From NCBI GenBank assembly GCA_964020155.1, contig OZ026566.1, positions 357,501 through 421,500 of the forward strand: a DNA stretch of 64,000 nucleotides, in the 5' to 3' direction. The notes beneath the pieces are model-generated. The model was given only the letters and a program-made list of their open reading frames with translations, was not told the origin of the DNA and made no database searches. This stretch comes from Chondrilla cf. caribensis (lineage: Eukaryota > Porifera > Demospongiae > Chondrillida > Chondrillidae). Shown in pieces: positions 27,528 to 45,470 of this stretch. Position numbers and translations under genes: made by a program. Positions within the stretch are counted from its first letter, which is position 1, and the number at the start of each line of letters is the position of its first letter.

Positions 27528-29369
27528 ATGGCGACCATGAGTGTATGTACGGCTTGTACTGAAGCATATTGTGGCCGATTTCCCCTGAATGTGTCCGATA
27601 TCTCCTGTAATGCACCATGTAAAGTGAGTATATATGTATAATAACGGTGCATTAAATTTTCAACGGTAATTCTCTTTTACAGGCTTGTCCTTGGGGGTGG
27701 AGAGTCCATTCCTCATCATCCTTTTGCGAGCAATGTGATACTCCTGGAGAGCTACGAGATTACTTATTCATATTTTTTCCAATACTTTTGACGATATACA
27801 TCAATTGGTTTGTGCTTGCAATGGAAAAACTTCGATATTTTGAAGATTCAAAAACTTGGTAAGAACCTCTGTTGTGGCATCAAAGCTCGCGATGCACAGT
27901 GCAACAGTGCACGTTTGTTCGATTTAGTAACATACCCATGACGCCAGTGCTGTGCCTAATGTCTTGCTGGTGCATAACATGCTATCTGAGTGACCACTAC
28001 TGCAATAATCTAAGTCGTGACTTGGTGTAGGTTGTCACATAATCCAACGACCAACACTTACAATGAAATATTCCTTTATTGACATGATATGTTGGTTGTA
28101 CAAGATTCCATTCCCTTCAACTGTGATGGTGGAAAGTCCCTGGGAGAGGTAACTTTGGCAATTTTTTTTTTTTCATGTATGTACTTTGAAGGTCTTGTTC
28201 ATTAATCGGCCACCACTTTATCCATCAAACATTTACCTACCACAATTTCCCGATACCAATATAATGTACAAATGGTAATGAGTATCTGATTAAACTGCCA
28301 AATTCATCAATCCATCATATTATTCTTATTATTTGAAAATAAATTCTGACAAATGATGGGAATTTACTGTTCTTTCTAAGTTATAGTCCTAAGCCTAAAT
28401 CTGAAATCTAAAACTCATCAGAGTTACTTGCTATCAGAACTGTTTGACATAGTGTACATGAGCTAGGAACTGAGCGAAGTGTGTGTATTACTCCAGGTAT
28501 GCACTGACTAGGGTACTTACTAAGCAAGTGGTGTTGTATTCAATATTCCAGTGGCTGTAAGTTGCCTTCAGCTACTACATAAGGTGACAAACACGCCATG
28601 CAGTCGTTCAGCATATTGCAACTGCAATATTGTCTCTATGTTCATACTCACAGGGTACAAGCATTGTTTAGTGTGGCGATTGTGATGGAGTCTCTGTTGG
28701 CAACTATAATATCACTTCTTGTCTATCCACCATCAGGTGATTTTACAACCCATGTGCTGGTCACATGACTTGCATTGTGCCAGTTGCATGACTATAAAAG
28801 CTGTATGAATGTACATAATGTTTGTACCTATGGTGGTGATGGTGTGTATATGTGTCTCAATCTCCACTCTCAACCTCCACTGTCAACCTCCACTCTCAGC
28901 CTCCACTCTCAACCTCCACTGTCCTTTTTATAACAATTTTGTGTATCCTGCAGATACTCCCTGTGTGAGATACAATATATACATGTCATACATTTTCGGT
29001 ATATTTGACATATTTCCGCTGTATGGATATGTATGTGTGCGTATTTGAATACTGCAGGTCAGCTGTCCATTGACGTGTGCAGGGTGGGATCGCTAGCAGA
29101 CTATTATCCAATGTTTTGGGCATCCAGTGCTGATGAGAACGGTCAACTGTGGCACTGCGTGTATGAAGCAGCATATCCTCGTGTAACCATTGTGCTGTCG
29201 TATTTTGGTCTGTCAATCGTTTTCCTCGTCTTAATTCGGCTGCCGCTCACCTTCCTGTGCTGGAGGAAGCATCCACACAACAACTCACTCTGTTATGGTC
29301 TCATCATTGTTCCAACCATTGCGGCACTGTTTGTTATCTTCTCTGGACTTCTGTGTGCGTTGACAAGTT

Positions 29370-29417
<48 letters not shown>

Positions 29418-30310
29418 GTGTGGTGTTTATACCTAGCTCTGGTGTTCAAATGAGGTTTAGTTTTCTTCCTAATGTACTGTAACATTCATCCCTTTTTCTT
29501 TATCTTCTTCACTAGATTATTCTTTTGAATACATAAGCTTGACCATTGGGGCAGTTGGGCTGGCGGTGCAGTCCATGTACATTCAGTGGAAGATTAACAC
29601 TCTGGTAAGGAAGACACTGCTGACATGTTGTTTCTGATCGGAATACTGAAATGGAATGCTGGGATGAAAAATTGAATAGAAAATGGAATAACTTCATTAT
29701 GTACTGCCAATAATGTTGTTTGGTGATGTGGTGATGGTGTTGTTGATTGTGGTGGTAGGCTGACTGTTTCAATGGTGGTGGTGGTGGTGTTGATTGTGGT
29801 GGTGGGTTGACTGTTTCAATGGTGGTGGTGGTATGAACGTGCTCAGTATAGTATCCTCATCTCAGTATTCACTTGCACACAACCTCTCTGTCAGGCCTTT
29901 CAAGGGTTTGCCACATCAACTCACAACAACTTGTTCTCCACTCTCTCCAAATGTAGAATCCTTGCAAGCTATATCTTTCTCTATTTTACTGGCTGGCTTT
30001 GATCATTAGTAGTATGTTTGTATGTTTTGGTGTAGTGGGACTCACCTTCTACCAGTACTACTACGCTCTCCTACCGCTGTCGGTTGTCTCTGTCTTCCTC
30101 CACCCTCTGTTCTCTCTTTGTGTCTACTCTCACCCGTACACGAGGATATGGCGTTTGAGGAGGAGACCGAGGGACATCACGCCTCAGAGACCTGGTGTAC
30201 ACAGGTGGTTCAGAATTGATGAGGGACGTGGTAGTCAAGACAACCCGATATTCCCCCCTGACATATCTACAAGTGGAAGTACTTCCTCGGATGCAGCCAT
30301 ATTGTACTAA
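27528..30310 (+). CDS. JKAMP: JNK1/MAPK8-associated membrane protein
   Basis: Six exons: 27528-27623, 27683-27858, 28654-28736, 29058-29354, 29516-29604 and 29969-30310 (360 aa). The Cys-rich luminal start (CTACTEAYCGRFP, CNAPCKACPWGWR, FCEQCDTP) matches JKAMP/JAMP. It is followed by about seven hydrophobic segments, including LFIFFPILLTIYINWFVLAM and LFSVAIVMESLLATIISLLV. Exon 4 carries CRVGSLADYYPMF and an ER-type loop, and exon 5 reads YYSFEYISLTIGAVGLAV like the vertebrate protein. The last exon uses acceptor CTTGCAAG and ends in a polar cytosolic tail of about 60 residues, longer than in vertebrates. JKAMP is an ER membrane protein that recruits proteasome/ERAD components and prolongs JNK activity. 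Its neighbour across a 299-bp promoter is a JNK-pathway phosphatase of the PPM1A/B type. Confidence 0.93.
28194..28372. mobile_element. MITE-like repeat, copy 2
   Basis: In JKAMP intron 2. It starts CTTGTTCATTAATCGGCC and contains CCACAATTTCCCGATACC, CTGCCAAATTCATCAATCC and a TTATTATTTG tract. It is a diverged relative of the repeat at 20807-20960. The right end is poorly defined. Confidence 0.4.
29370..29422. repeat. (GT)n microsatellite in JKAMP intron 4
   Basis: About 50 bp GT tract starting 15 bp after the exon 4 donor (CTGT|GTGCGT). Confidence 0.9.
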
Positions 30311-30779
30311 CGATCCTTGTGTGTGTGTCAGTATGTGCTTTGGTGTGTCCGTATGTACATTGTACTGTATATATGTTGTTTGTGGAATATTTACAATTCA
30401 ATGATCAAAATGATTTTTGCGAATACACATTTGTTTATTAATTATTTCAGTGTACAATTATTATAATTTAAATACAGACAGAGTGGTGTTACCAAACAAG
30501 CATGTTCAAGGTTAGTATACGTACAGTCCAACTTGCTTTGTAAGTACCTCAAAAGGCACACCAAATCCACTCGAGATACTTGCCACCACAGTAACGACGG
30601 ATGAGTATAATATGACTGAGGGACTGCTTACATACATAATATAACAAAAGTATGTACCAATCAAGTACCTTTCCGGGGCAAGTTGTACTGATGTGGCAAA
30701 AATGGACCTACCCACTCAAAAATTGTCCTAAGTCGAAATTTTGCATCAACATTTCTTCCCATAAGAGTGTTGCTGCAAA

Positions 30780-31810
30780 ATTTTGACCTAAGCACCTTTC
30801 TAACTCATGGGAGAGGGAACGTGTCAATCTGATATTTTCACCAGACCTAGCTGATGGTATGAAGTAAATGCTGAAACAACTCCATCTCAATTCTTGGTCT
30901 GCACCTTCAGCTACATTTGGAGGTGGTTAATATTTTTCAATGTATGGTGAGAATAGGAGAAAAAATATATGCTGAGCACCTTCTTTCATAACTCATGAGA
31001 GAGGAGGCATGTTTAACTAGACATTTTACCAGACCTAGCTGATGGTATGAAGTAAATGCTGAAACAATTCCCATCTCGGTACGTGGAACATAACTTTAGC
31101 TACATTCGGAGGTGCTTGATACTTTTTTTCAATGTATGGGAGAGAATAGGAAAATAGATGCTAAGCACCTTCTTTCATACCTCATGGGAGAGGGTGTGTG
31201 TCCATTTAATATTTGTACCGGACCGAGCTGATTGCATGAAGTAAATGCTGAAATATTCCCCATTTCAATATGTGGTCCATAACCCAAGTTACTGTTGGGA
31301 AAATCCTTTTGGATTCAGGAGCTTTTAAAGACGCAGTCTGGTAAAGAGTTCTTCATCTGGACGTTTCAACCCTGTGGGTCATCTTCAGCAGTCGGGGTGC
31401 CTTGGAATTACCCTCCTTATATAGGGTTTGTGTCATGGACCATGTGGCATATGGACCCCCTTCATTCGTCCAAGGAGCGGAAGTCATAAGACCAGTAGTG
31501 TCTTGGTGGGAAAACGCTTTAAAAGCTCCTAAATCTGAAAGGATTTTCTCAATAACAGTTGGAAACTTCACAGTCCAAAATCCCTATTCGATTAACCCAA
31601 GCTACATTTAGAGGATGTTTTTCAATGTATGGGAGAGAATAGGAGAATAGACATTAAGCACCTCCTTTCATAACTCATGGGAAAGGAGACATGTCAACTT
31701 GATAATTGTACTAGACCTAGCTGATGGCATGAAGTAAATGCTGAAATAATTCCCATTTCAATTGGGGGTCCATAACCCAAGCTACATTCAATTGGAGGTG
31801 CTTAATACAT
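30780..31810. repeat. 187-bp tandem repeat array
   Basis: The marker ACCTAGCTGATGG..ATGAAGTAAATGCTGAAA recurs at about 30845, 31032, 31219 (diverged, ACCGAGCTGATTG) and 31711. The spacing of 187, 187 and 492 bp shows four units, with the third-to-fourth interval enlarged by about 300 bp by an insertion. The units are 75-90% similar and contain no coding sequence. Confidence 0.85.
31293..31558. mobile_element. 266-bp MITE inside the tandem array
   Basis: Terminal inverted repeats of about 40 bp with mismatches: the left includes GAAAATCCTTTTGGATTCAG and AGGAGCTTTTAAAG, the right is the reverse complement with TTGAG / CAGATT variants. It interrupts a 187-bp repeat unit. Flanking 13-bp sequences TAACCCAAG(T/C)TAC recur at 31280 and 31593, so the insertion event may include about 35 bp of extra sequence on the right. 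The interior encodes nothing recognisable. Confidence 0.75.
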
Positions 31811-32522
31811 GAAGCACATCCACAGCCTGTATTTCATACCACTGATAAAGACAGCAGTGAGCTGTCAAACATTTGGAGTAAATATTCATTTGGCTAGTGA
31901 ATTACATTCAGTTTTTCCTATGATGACGCCAAGCCAGTCCGCCATTTTTGCACAAAAGTATATACATTATTATATGTTTAATATGGACACTGGGGAGGCT
32001 GTGTTCACCAGTGACATTACGTATCTTATTGGTTATCAGAAGGTCCATATCACCTTGGGGAAGGTGCACATGTATTAATATTCGTGCTATGATGCATCAC
32101 ATGGACACTGGAGATGCTGTGGTGACCAGCAATGGAATTAGATTGTGTTCCAATATAACGTTTACTTGGGATTAATTTTCTATGTCACGTATTATTGATT
32201 TCACAATAAGGTAGCAACATCACCAAAACATTGATTGATAAGATCTTCTGTTTTTCCATTTTCCATTCTCAAAGTTTCCATTCAACTATGTTCTAGTTGA
32301 ATGGAAGAGAACTGGCAATATAATGTTGCTATAAGAAAGTCAATTCATGCAGGAAAAATTCTGCCAAAAATTGACGCTGGTCAATAAAAATTGTGTGACA
32401 GCACTGTATTAACTGTAATATTATTCAAATGTCAAACTGCACCATGACCCTACAGTACATACATTATTGAGCATAGTATACAATTCATGCTTTATGAAAT
32501 CTAATCAAAGATGAGATCAACA

Positions 32523-38268
<5,746 letters not shown>

Positions 38269-38549
38269 TCCAATTTCTGGTATAGCGGACTGGTCATATG
38301 ACCATAGATAATGCGACGCGACAGACATCGGTTTGCGATTATTTGCGTTATAACGGGGGCGTCGGTCGCAGAAATCCATCCAATATAATAGTCTACGTAT
38401 AATATTCACGAGATGATAGACCATATATATCACTATTATTATGCTATGTAGAAACACATGTCCCTTTCTTAGCACCATCACTGGTTATGTGATGGACTAT
38501 TTGCTATACATCAGGCCCTACCTACATTGAGAGAAGGGACAATATACTA

Positions 38550-39106
<557 letters not shown>

Positions 39107-39448
39107 GTGAGTGAATGAGGACATATGAAGCTGGCACACAGGTAAGAATGCATGTGTGTGAGTGGAGACATGTCAACATCAAATGAAATGGAAATTGTGC
39201 AAGTGAAATTGATCCTTCAGTCGGTTCCATGGAAACCAGCAAGTACTCCACCAACAACAGCTGGTGTTTTGACTTGCTAACAGTCACAAAGGAGAGACCA
39301 TTTTCAGTAAACAACCAAAAAGTCCTACAAAATCATGGAAAGGACCACAGTACTATGGTATCACAAGTAGGAGGAATGAGACACACCCCTGGACACACCC
39401 CTTGATACACCTCCACTTTGATCATAACTACATTCATGACATACTTCC

Positions 39449-39455
39449 TATAAAA
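39449..39455 (+). promoter_or_regulatory. TATA box of FReD-1
   Basis: TATAAAA 50 bp before the start codon, within a block conserved upstream of all three fibrinogen-related genes. It implies a transcription start at about 39480. Confidence 0.75.
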
Positions 39456-39498
39456 CCCACCTCATCACTCTCCACTCATTCTGACCACAGTGACCACA

Positions 39499-40458
39499 AT
39501 GGTTGGTGTTCCAGCTCTGGTCCTTCTCCTGGTTGTTGGCAACTGTGAAGCAGCCCAACTGAGTAGACAACTGAGACAGAGTGAAAGCACCAGTGATGTC
39601 CAGCGCAAAGTGAACAAGGCTATGGAGATTATTAACATGCTCACATCTGAGCTGAGAGCAGTGAAAGAGACAATCAATTCAGGTTAATTCTATAAATTTA
39701 ACTGTTATAGGGTTATTACCGGCACCATTGCTAGCCATAATTAACTTGGCAATGTACACTTGCAATGTACAGGTGTCCACAACAGTTACCCTAGGAACTG
39801 CCTGGCTGCTAAGCTACAGGGCCACAACACCTCTGGAGTCTACACCATCCAACCGGACTACAAAGATCCATTCGAAGTCTGGTGTGACATGGAGACAGAT
39901 GGGGGAGGATGGGCCGTGTTCCAGAGGAGACTAGACGGAACAGTCAACTTTCAGAGAAATCGCATTGAATACATTCGAGGGTTCGGTAACATCAGCGGCG
40001 AGTATTGGCTTGGGCTTGAGAAGATATACCGCCTGACTAAATATGATGACTTTGAGCCAGAACTCTGGGTGGATCTTGAGGACTTCGATGGCAACTCCAG
40101 ACATGAACACTACAACAGATTCCACATTAACGGTCCAGGTTCATACGCCATTTATGCTTATGATCCAAGTGGCACGGCAGGTGACTCTCTTGCATATCAC
40201 AATGGCCGAGCATTCTCCACTCCTGATCATGATGTTGATGGCAATGGCGGCAAAAACTGTGCCTTGAACGATGAGGGAGCATGGTGGTTCATCAACTGTC
40301 AGAATTCTCATCTGAATGGCAAGTATTACTATGGGACTTCACCTGCATGTGATAAAGGTGTTACCTGGCGCACCTGGCGAGGATGTCAGTACTCCTTGAA
40401 GCGAACCGAGATGAAGACAAGGCCAAGTAGGCTCACCTGGAGACAGAAGGATGAATAA
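39499..40458 (+). CDS. Fibrinogen-related secreted protein 1 (FReD-1)
   Basis: Two exons, 39499-39682 and 39773-40458, giving 289 aa. A signal peptide (MVGVPALVLLLVVGNCEA) is followed by a short heptad-like helical linker (residues about 25-60), probably for oligomerisation. A complete fibrinogen C-terminal domain follows from Cys71: NCLAAKLQG, VWCDMETDGGGWAVFQRR, GEYWLGLEKIYRLT, and a Ca-site loop DHDVDGNGG before the Cys of KNCALN, then GAWWFINCQNSHLNGKYY. The two standard disulfide pairs are present, plus two extra Cys near the C-terminus (PACDKG, RGCQYS) absent from FReD-2. Such ficolin/tachylectin-like proteins bind acetylated sugars and act in recognition and agglutination. The specific ligand here is unknown. 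It is the first of three tandem copies. Confidence 0.93.
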
Positions 40459-41518
40459 GTCAAGCAAATTGTTGATTTCTACCTTATCACACAAGTAATA
40501 GAGTACATGATTTTCAAATACAGTGTATCATCAAATACAAAGTATTCTGAACTTGAAAATTAAAATTCATTTTGTCACCATTTTGTTTGTGACATGTAAT
40601 AATTTCATTACTCGACACTGCTATAATTCTTCTCCACCATATTTTGGCACTTTTATTCATATAATTACTCATAATGACATTACTTATCATAATTTAATAG
40701 TGTCTGACTATTGCAGATGCATGTCAAGTTTTACATACAGCATGTGACAAGAGGATGAGTAAAACTACCACCTCAAATACACACAGTTACTATGTTTAAC
40801 AAGCATACAGAATGCATCTAGCATTACACATTAGTTCCACTGACAATACACTGTAGGAGAATGTGTGCATCAGAAATAATAATTGGATATGTTACCTTTT
40901 ACACATACAGTACATATATTATTTGATATTATAATGATACAGCTACATGCAATTAGCAGTTTGACGATGTTCCAGTTCCAAATATTTTGATCAACAGTGA
41001 TGTACCTCACAATACTGTTGCTTTATGATAGTCTTGGTCGGGGTATAAAATGGATGTACATGTGTATTTGAGCACATACACTGCATGTGTGGGTAAAGGT
41101 ACCAGTGCTTGCACACACCCACTAGACTGAGATTACATTGTCATGGTAATTTTGTACAAGATGCATATCCATGATGTAAACCACACATGTATACACACAT
41201 GCCATTGAGAAACAACATCTGTATCCATGTCAACACCCAATAAAACCGAAACCATACTACACGTGTACAAGTGAAATTGATCCTTCAGTCGGTTCCATGG
41301 AAACCAGCAAGTACTCCACCAACAACAGCTGGTGTTTTGACTTGCTAACAGTCACAAAGGAGAGACCATTTTCAGTAAACAACCAAAAAGTCCTACAAAA
41401 TCATGGAAAGGACCACAGTACTATGGTATCACAAGTAGGAGGAATGAGACACACCCCTGGACACACCCCTCAACACACCTCCACTTTGATCATAACTACA
41501 TTCATGACATATACTTCC

Positions 41519-41525
41519 TATAAAA
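41519..41525 (+). promoter_or_regulatory. TATA box of FReD-2
   Basis: TATAAAA 50 bp before the start codon. The promoter block (about 41270-41560) is almost identical to that of FReD-1. Confidence 0.75.
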
Positions 41526-41568
41526 CCCACCTCATCACTCTCCACTCATTCTGACCACAGTGACCACA

Positions 41569-42514
41569 ATGGTTGGTGTTCCAGCTCTGGTCCTTCTCCT
41601 CAGTGTGGGCTGCTGTGAAGCAGCCAAGCCAAGTAGACAACTGAGTGTTGTTAGAGAGAACACAACCATCAGTGAAGTCCGGGACACAGTGAACAAGGCT
41701 ATGGAGGCTATTAACATGCTCAAATCGGAGCTGAGAGCAGTGAATGAGAAATTGAATTCAGGTTAATTTTGTGAATAACCCTAACAAAATTGTTAGCCAT
41801 ATCGAACTTTAATTATCTCTGCAATGTACAGGTGTCCACAACAGTTACCCTAGGAACTGCCTGGCCGTTAAGCTACAGGGCCACAACACCTCTGGAGTCT
41901 ACACCATCCAACCGGACTACAAAGATCCATTCAAAGTCTGGTGTGACATGGAGACAGATGGGGGAGGATGGGCCGTGTTCCAGAGGAGACTAGACGGAAC
42001 AGTCAACTTTCAGAGAAATCGCATTGAATACATTCGAGGGTTCGGTAACATCAGCGGCGAGTATTGGCTTGGGCTTGAGAAGATATACCGCCTGACTAAA
42101 TATGATGACTTTGAGCCAGAGCTTTGGGTGGATCTTGAGGACTTCGATGGCAACTCCAGACATGAACACTACAACAGATTCTATATTAACGGTCCAGGTT
42201 CATACACCATTTATGCTTATGATCCAAGTGGCACGGCAGGTGACTCTCTCACATATCACAATGGCAAAGGATTCTCCACTCCTGATTACGATGTTGATGG
42301 CAATGGTGGAAACTGTGCCTTGACCAACGAGGGAGCGTGGTGGTTCAACAGCTGTCAGTATTCTCATCTGAATGGCAAGTATTATTATGGGACTTCACCT
42401 GCAAGTACAAAAGGTGTCAACTGGCATCACTGGCGAGGAAGTCAGTACTCCTTGAAGCGAACCGAGATGAAGACTAGGCCAAGCAGACTCACCTGGAGAC
42501 AGAAGGATGAATAA
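41569..42514 (+). CDS. Fibrinogen-related secreted protein 2 (FReD-2)
   Basis: Two exons, 41569-41761 and 41832-42514, giving 291 aa. The layout is the same as FReD-1: signal peptide (MVGVPALVLLLSVGCCEA), short helical linker (three codons longer), then a full fibrinogen domain. Nucleotide identity with FReD-1 is near complete across the first two thirds of exon 2. Differences cluster in the linker and near the C-terminal binding region: YDVDGNGGNC replaces HDVDGNGGKNC, and PASTKGVNWHHWRGSQYS lacks the two extra Cys. It was evidently produced by a recent tandem duplication of about 2.1 kb. Confidence 0.93.
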
Positions 42515-43447
42515 GTTAAGCAAATTGTTGATTTCTACCTTATCACACAAGTGAAAGAGTACACAACTTGGTAAATACATAGTGTATCATCAAATGCAAC
42601 TATCACAATCTTGAAAATTAACATTTATTTTGTCACCATTTGTTTGTGACACAATTATAATTTCATTACTCGACACTGCTATGCATCTCAGAGGCATAAT
42701 TATACTTCAATATCTCAACTATTTTTGGCATTTATATCATATTATACTTACTCATTAAAGTTAATAATATCCTTAATTATTCTTGGTGAATAATTTCACA
42801 GCATATGATCAGAGTGCGAGAGAAATTCACACCTCACACACACAGGAAACATTTCAACAGGTTATTTGATATAATGTGATGCAACTACAATCAGTAGGTC
42901 TTACATGAATGTATCCTTTCCACATGTGCAACATGTAGTATACCTACACAATACTGATGCTTTAAAAGATCCTGCAGGTCTGGGTATAGAGTGGATGTAT
43001 TGTGTATTATGACTACATAATATGCATACGCATTTGCCTGCATGCACATGCCTAATAGACTGAGATTAAAAAAATATATAATTTCGAGATGAAGATTAGG
43101 TCTTTGATAGATAGGTTGATGAAATTATATTTTGCAAAGCAGTAATGTATGCGTGATATGGGTCGCCATTTTTTTCACGTCATCCCTACAGAGTGTTGTC
43201 GCACTCTATGATATCATGTCACAAATGAGAGGCCACACAGCATTGATCCTTGATGGTCACATGACCTAGAAGAGCTGATTCAGCAAATATATCAATACTC
43301 CAAAATACATAGTACATACGTATGATAAATTCAATATGTTCATTAATACATAATGGCTCTTACAGTACGGTTGACCACTTTATAAATACTTATAAAATCC
43401 AATAGAAACCATGCAGCCAATGTTAGTGCTAACTCATAAAAAGAGAC
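42515..43447. other. Spacer between FReD-2 and BTB-1
   Basis: No gene. It is homologous in patches to the FReD-3/BTB-2 spacer (50952-52243), including the shared string GAAACATTTCAACAGGTTAT at about 42847 and 51742. This shows the whole FReD-BTB cassette was duplicated. Confidence 0.6.
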
Positions 43448-44746
43448 TCAATACCTATAACTATGTAAATCTACTGTGAACTTCAAACAACTGCATGTCA
43501 CCCTGAATGTGATCATCACTGGTAGAGGGTGGCTGATCTGACGGTTGTCAGAGCTGTTGACCATCAGGGAACAAGACTGTTCATCTCCAGTAACTTTACA
43601 GCTGTAGATCTTTGCTGAAAGGTCTTGGTAAGGTCTTGTGTGTCCACAGTGACGAACAGCAGTTTCCTGGAGGGCAGGCAACTCTATGTCACTTGAAACT
43701 TCACCACCCTCTCCTCCATTCAAAGGCAGCACTCTTAGGCAGATATTGTGGGTAGGAGGCGATCTGCAGAATGTGCCATTGCACCTGAAAGAGAAACTAC
43801 AAGACTCTTTGGTGACTAGAGCCACAATGGGTGACTCTGTCGACCAATGTGGTAAGTTTGGCTCGAGTGGGATGGACAGTGAGCTGGGGTGGGGACCCTC
43901 CGACCCACTCCCAAGTGGTATCAGAGGAAATAGAACACAGCCTCTACCTCGAGGAAGAAACTGTGCTGCATTTATTCTGTCAACCAGTGGATAGTGGTGA
44001 AATTCAAGTGCCTTTAGGTACTTATCAGAACTCTTCCTCTTGCAAGGTCCAACTACAGATACCAGATCAGCTGGTGAGATAAAAGGATAACGAATGTAAT
44101 CTAGTAGTTGTTCATTCGAGTCTGAGATGCTGTGATTTTCATCCATCCAACTGACCACTGATCGAAAGAGGTCAATTTCAGGTAACGTGATGGAATCATC
44201 CTGAATAACATGCAGTATAGCCTTATATGGAAGTTTGACGAAAATTGAGTTTTTTATCACTTCCTGTATATAATGGCTCATGTATTGCAAACAACGTGCT
44301 CCCAGCTCCTCTGTGAGCTGACCCCACTGAAGAGAGTCAATGTACCACTGACAGCAGTTATAGGGTGTCATTTTCCAGCTGTAAAAACACGCATTGCACG
44401 CATCCATAAGTCGCTGCATGTTGAAGTGATCGGCAGCTGCAAAGAGAGGCACTAGAGTAGCTACATCAATAGACACCTTTCCGAGGTAGGCAAAGTCCAC
44501 AACGGCACGGAGGATGTTTTCACCGAACAAAGTAACATTAACAACTTTTTCGGTAGATTCCTTCATTTTACTTGCAAACATGGCTTTGAAATAAGGAGAA
44601 ACTGTCGACAAAATTAGCCTATGCGCACCCACACCCGCATCGGAGTCATTTCCAACCAAATAAACGTCATAGCTCTCTGAATCGTGGCGTAGTTCTGAAA
44701 TAATTGGATACTCTTTCGATTCAATCGTCAACATAGAGAAAGCCAT
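43448..44746 (-). CDS. BTB-BACK domain protein 1
   Basis: Intronless 432-aa frame. The BTB/POZ domain covers about residues 25-120 (YDVYLVGND, VGAHRLILSTVSPYFKAMF, VVDFAYLGKV, ADHFNMQRLMDAC). A BACK domain follows (CCQWYIDSLQWGQLTEEL, LPEIDLFRSVVSWMDENH, LLDYIRYPFISPADL). No Kelch repeats follow; the last about 170 residues (SFSFRCNGTFCRS, PVMITFRVTCSCLKF) form an unidentified, probably beta-rich domain. Such proteins commonly act as CUL3 ubiquitin-ligase adaptors. Its paralogue is at 52244-53539. A transposon-like insertion lies 28 bp upstream of the start and completes a TGACGTCA site. Confidence 0.9.
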   Translation of the reverse strand: MAFSMLTIESKEYPIISELRHDSESYDVYLVGNDSDAGVGAHRLILSTVSPYFKAMFASKMKESTEKVVNVTLFGENILRAVVDFAYLGKVSIDVATLVPLFAAADHFNMQRLMDACNACFYSWKMTPYNCCQWYIDSLQWGQLTEELGARCLQYMSHYIQEVIKNSIFVKLPYKAILHVIQDDSITLPEIDLFRSVVSWMDENHSISDSNEQLLDYIRYPFISPADLVSVVGPCKRKSSDKYLKALEFHHYPLVDRINAAQFLPRGRGCVLFPLIPLGSGSEGPHPSSLSIPLEPNLPHWSTESPIVALVTKESCSFSFRCNGTFCRSPPTHNICLRVLPLNGGEGGEVSSDIELPALQETAVRHCGHTRPYQDLSAKIYSCKVTGDEQSCSLMVNSSDNRQISHPLPVMITFRVTCSCLKFTVDLHSYRY

Positions 44747-44768
44747 TTTCTTCGGGAAAATCCATGTA

Positions 44769-44776
44769 TGACGTCA
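44769..44776. promoter_or_regulatory. CRE palindrome formed at the element junction
   Basis: TGACGTCA 23 bp upstream of the BTB-1 start. The first six bases are host sequence including the target duplication ACGT; the last two (CA) are the first bases of the inserted element. The paralogous uninserted site reads TGACGTAA. Confidence 0.45.
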
Positions 44777-45470
44777 CGGCTGTTTCAGACCCGGGAGTTT
44801 TGGAAACTTAGTTTTGCGCATGCGCAGTAGCAGATGGTATTTCACTGGACCTTTCGTAGATTCTACCTAAGCTTTAACTGGTGTACGCTATATTTTTTAG
44901 TATCTTCGACGCATCATCTGAAGGAATATTTGCAATTTCAGTGATTTGACGTTGTTGGAATCGATTTCCTACTGGATTGGCGGAGATCTGGACGATTTTT
45001 TCATATTCTAAAAAAGGCGATTTATCGCTTCCTCCAGTTTTCCGGAATACAAGGTGTATACAGAAGGTTAGTTTAATATGTGCTTTATAAAATGGCATAA
45101 GTCCTGTGTTGCTTTTATTTTTTTGGCGTGTTCTACACGTAATTTTCCAATATTTACGATGTACTGATCATATTCATGACACAGCATGGTATTGCTGTTT
45201 CCATAAATCAAGTATATATGCGAAGCTTCCCTTATATGAATGAAAGTACCAATGCTCTTAGATTACCCTGAATATAAGTTGGTTGCAAGGTATACATATC
45301 AGGAAACTTCAGCACCATTCAATTTTCTTTTCTTTACAGTTGCACTGTATGTCACTTCTGAAGAGTGTTATATGTATATGATGTGAACTGCTTGGTTTCA
45401 GTTGATGAAGCAAAGATCTCCTTTTTTGTTTGTTCGCTGTTGCTCAACTGACTAACCATTGATATATATA

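Larger units (their letters stand above)
30311..32522. other. Intergenic spacer between convergent JKAMP and ceramidase genes
   Basis: 2.2 kb without a recognised gene. It is dominated by a 187-bp tandem repeat (about 30830-31810) containing a MITE insertion. Short direct repeats near ATGGACACTGG lie at about 31983 and 32102. Confidence 0.55.

Noticed and set aside
29880..29968. Extension of JKAMP exon 6 upstream to GCCTTTCAAGG after CTGTCAG
   Set aside because: That reading gives a stop (TGA) before the conserved membrane segments. The acceptor CTTGCAAG at 29968 keeps the JKAMP frame.
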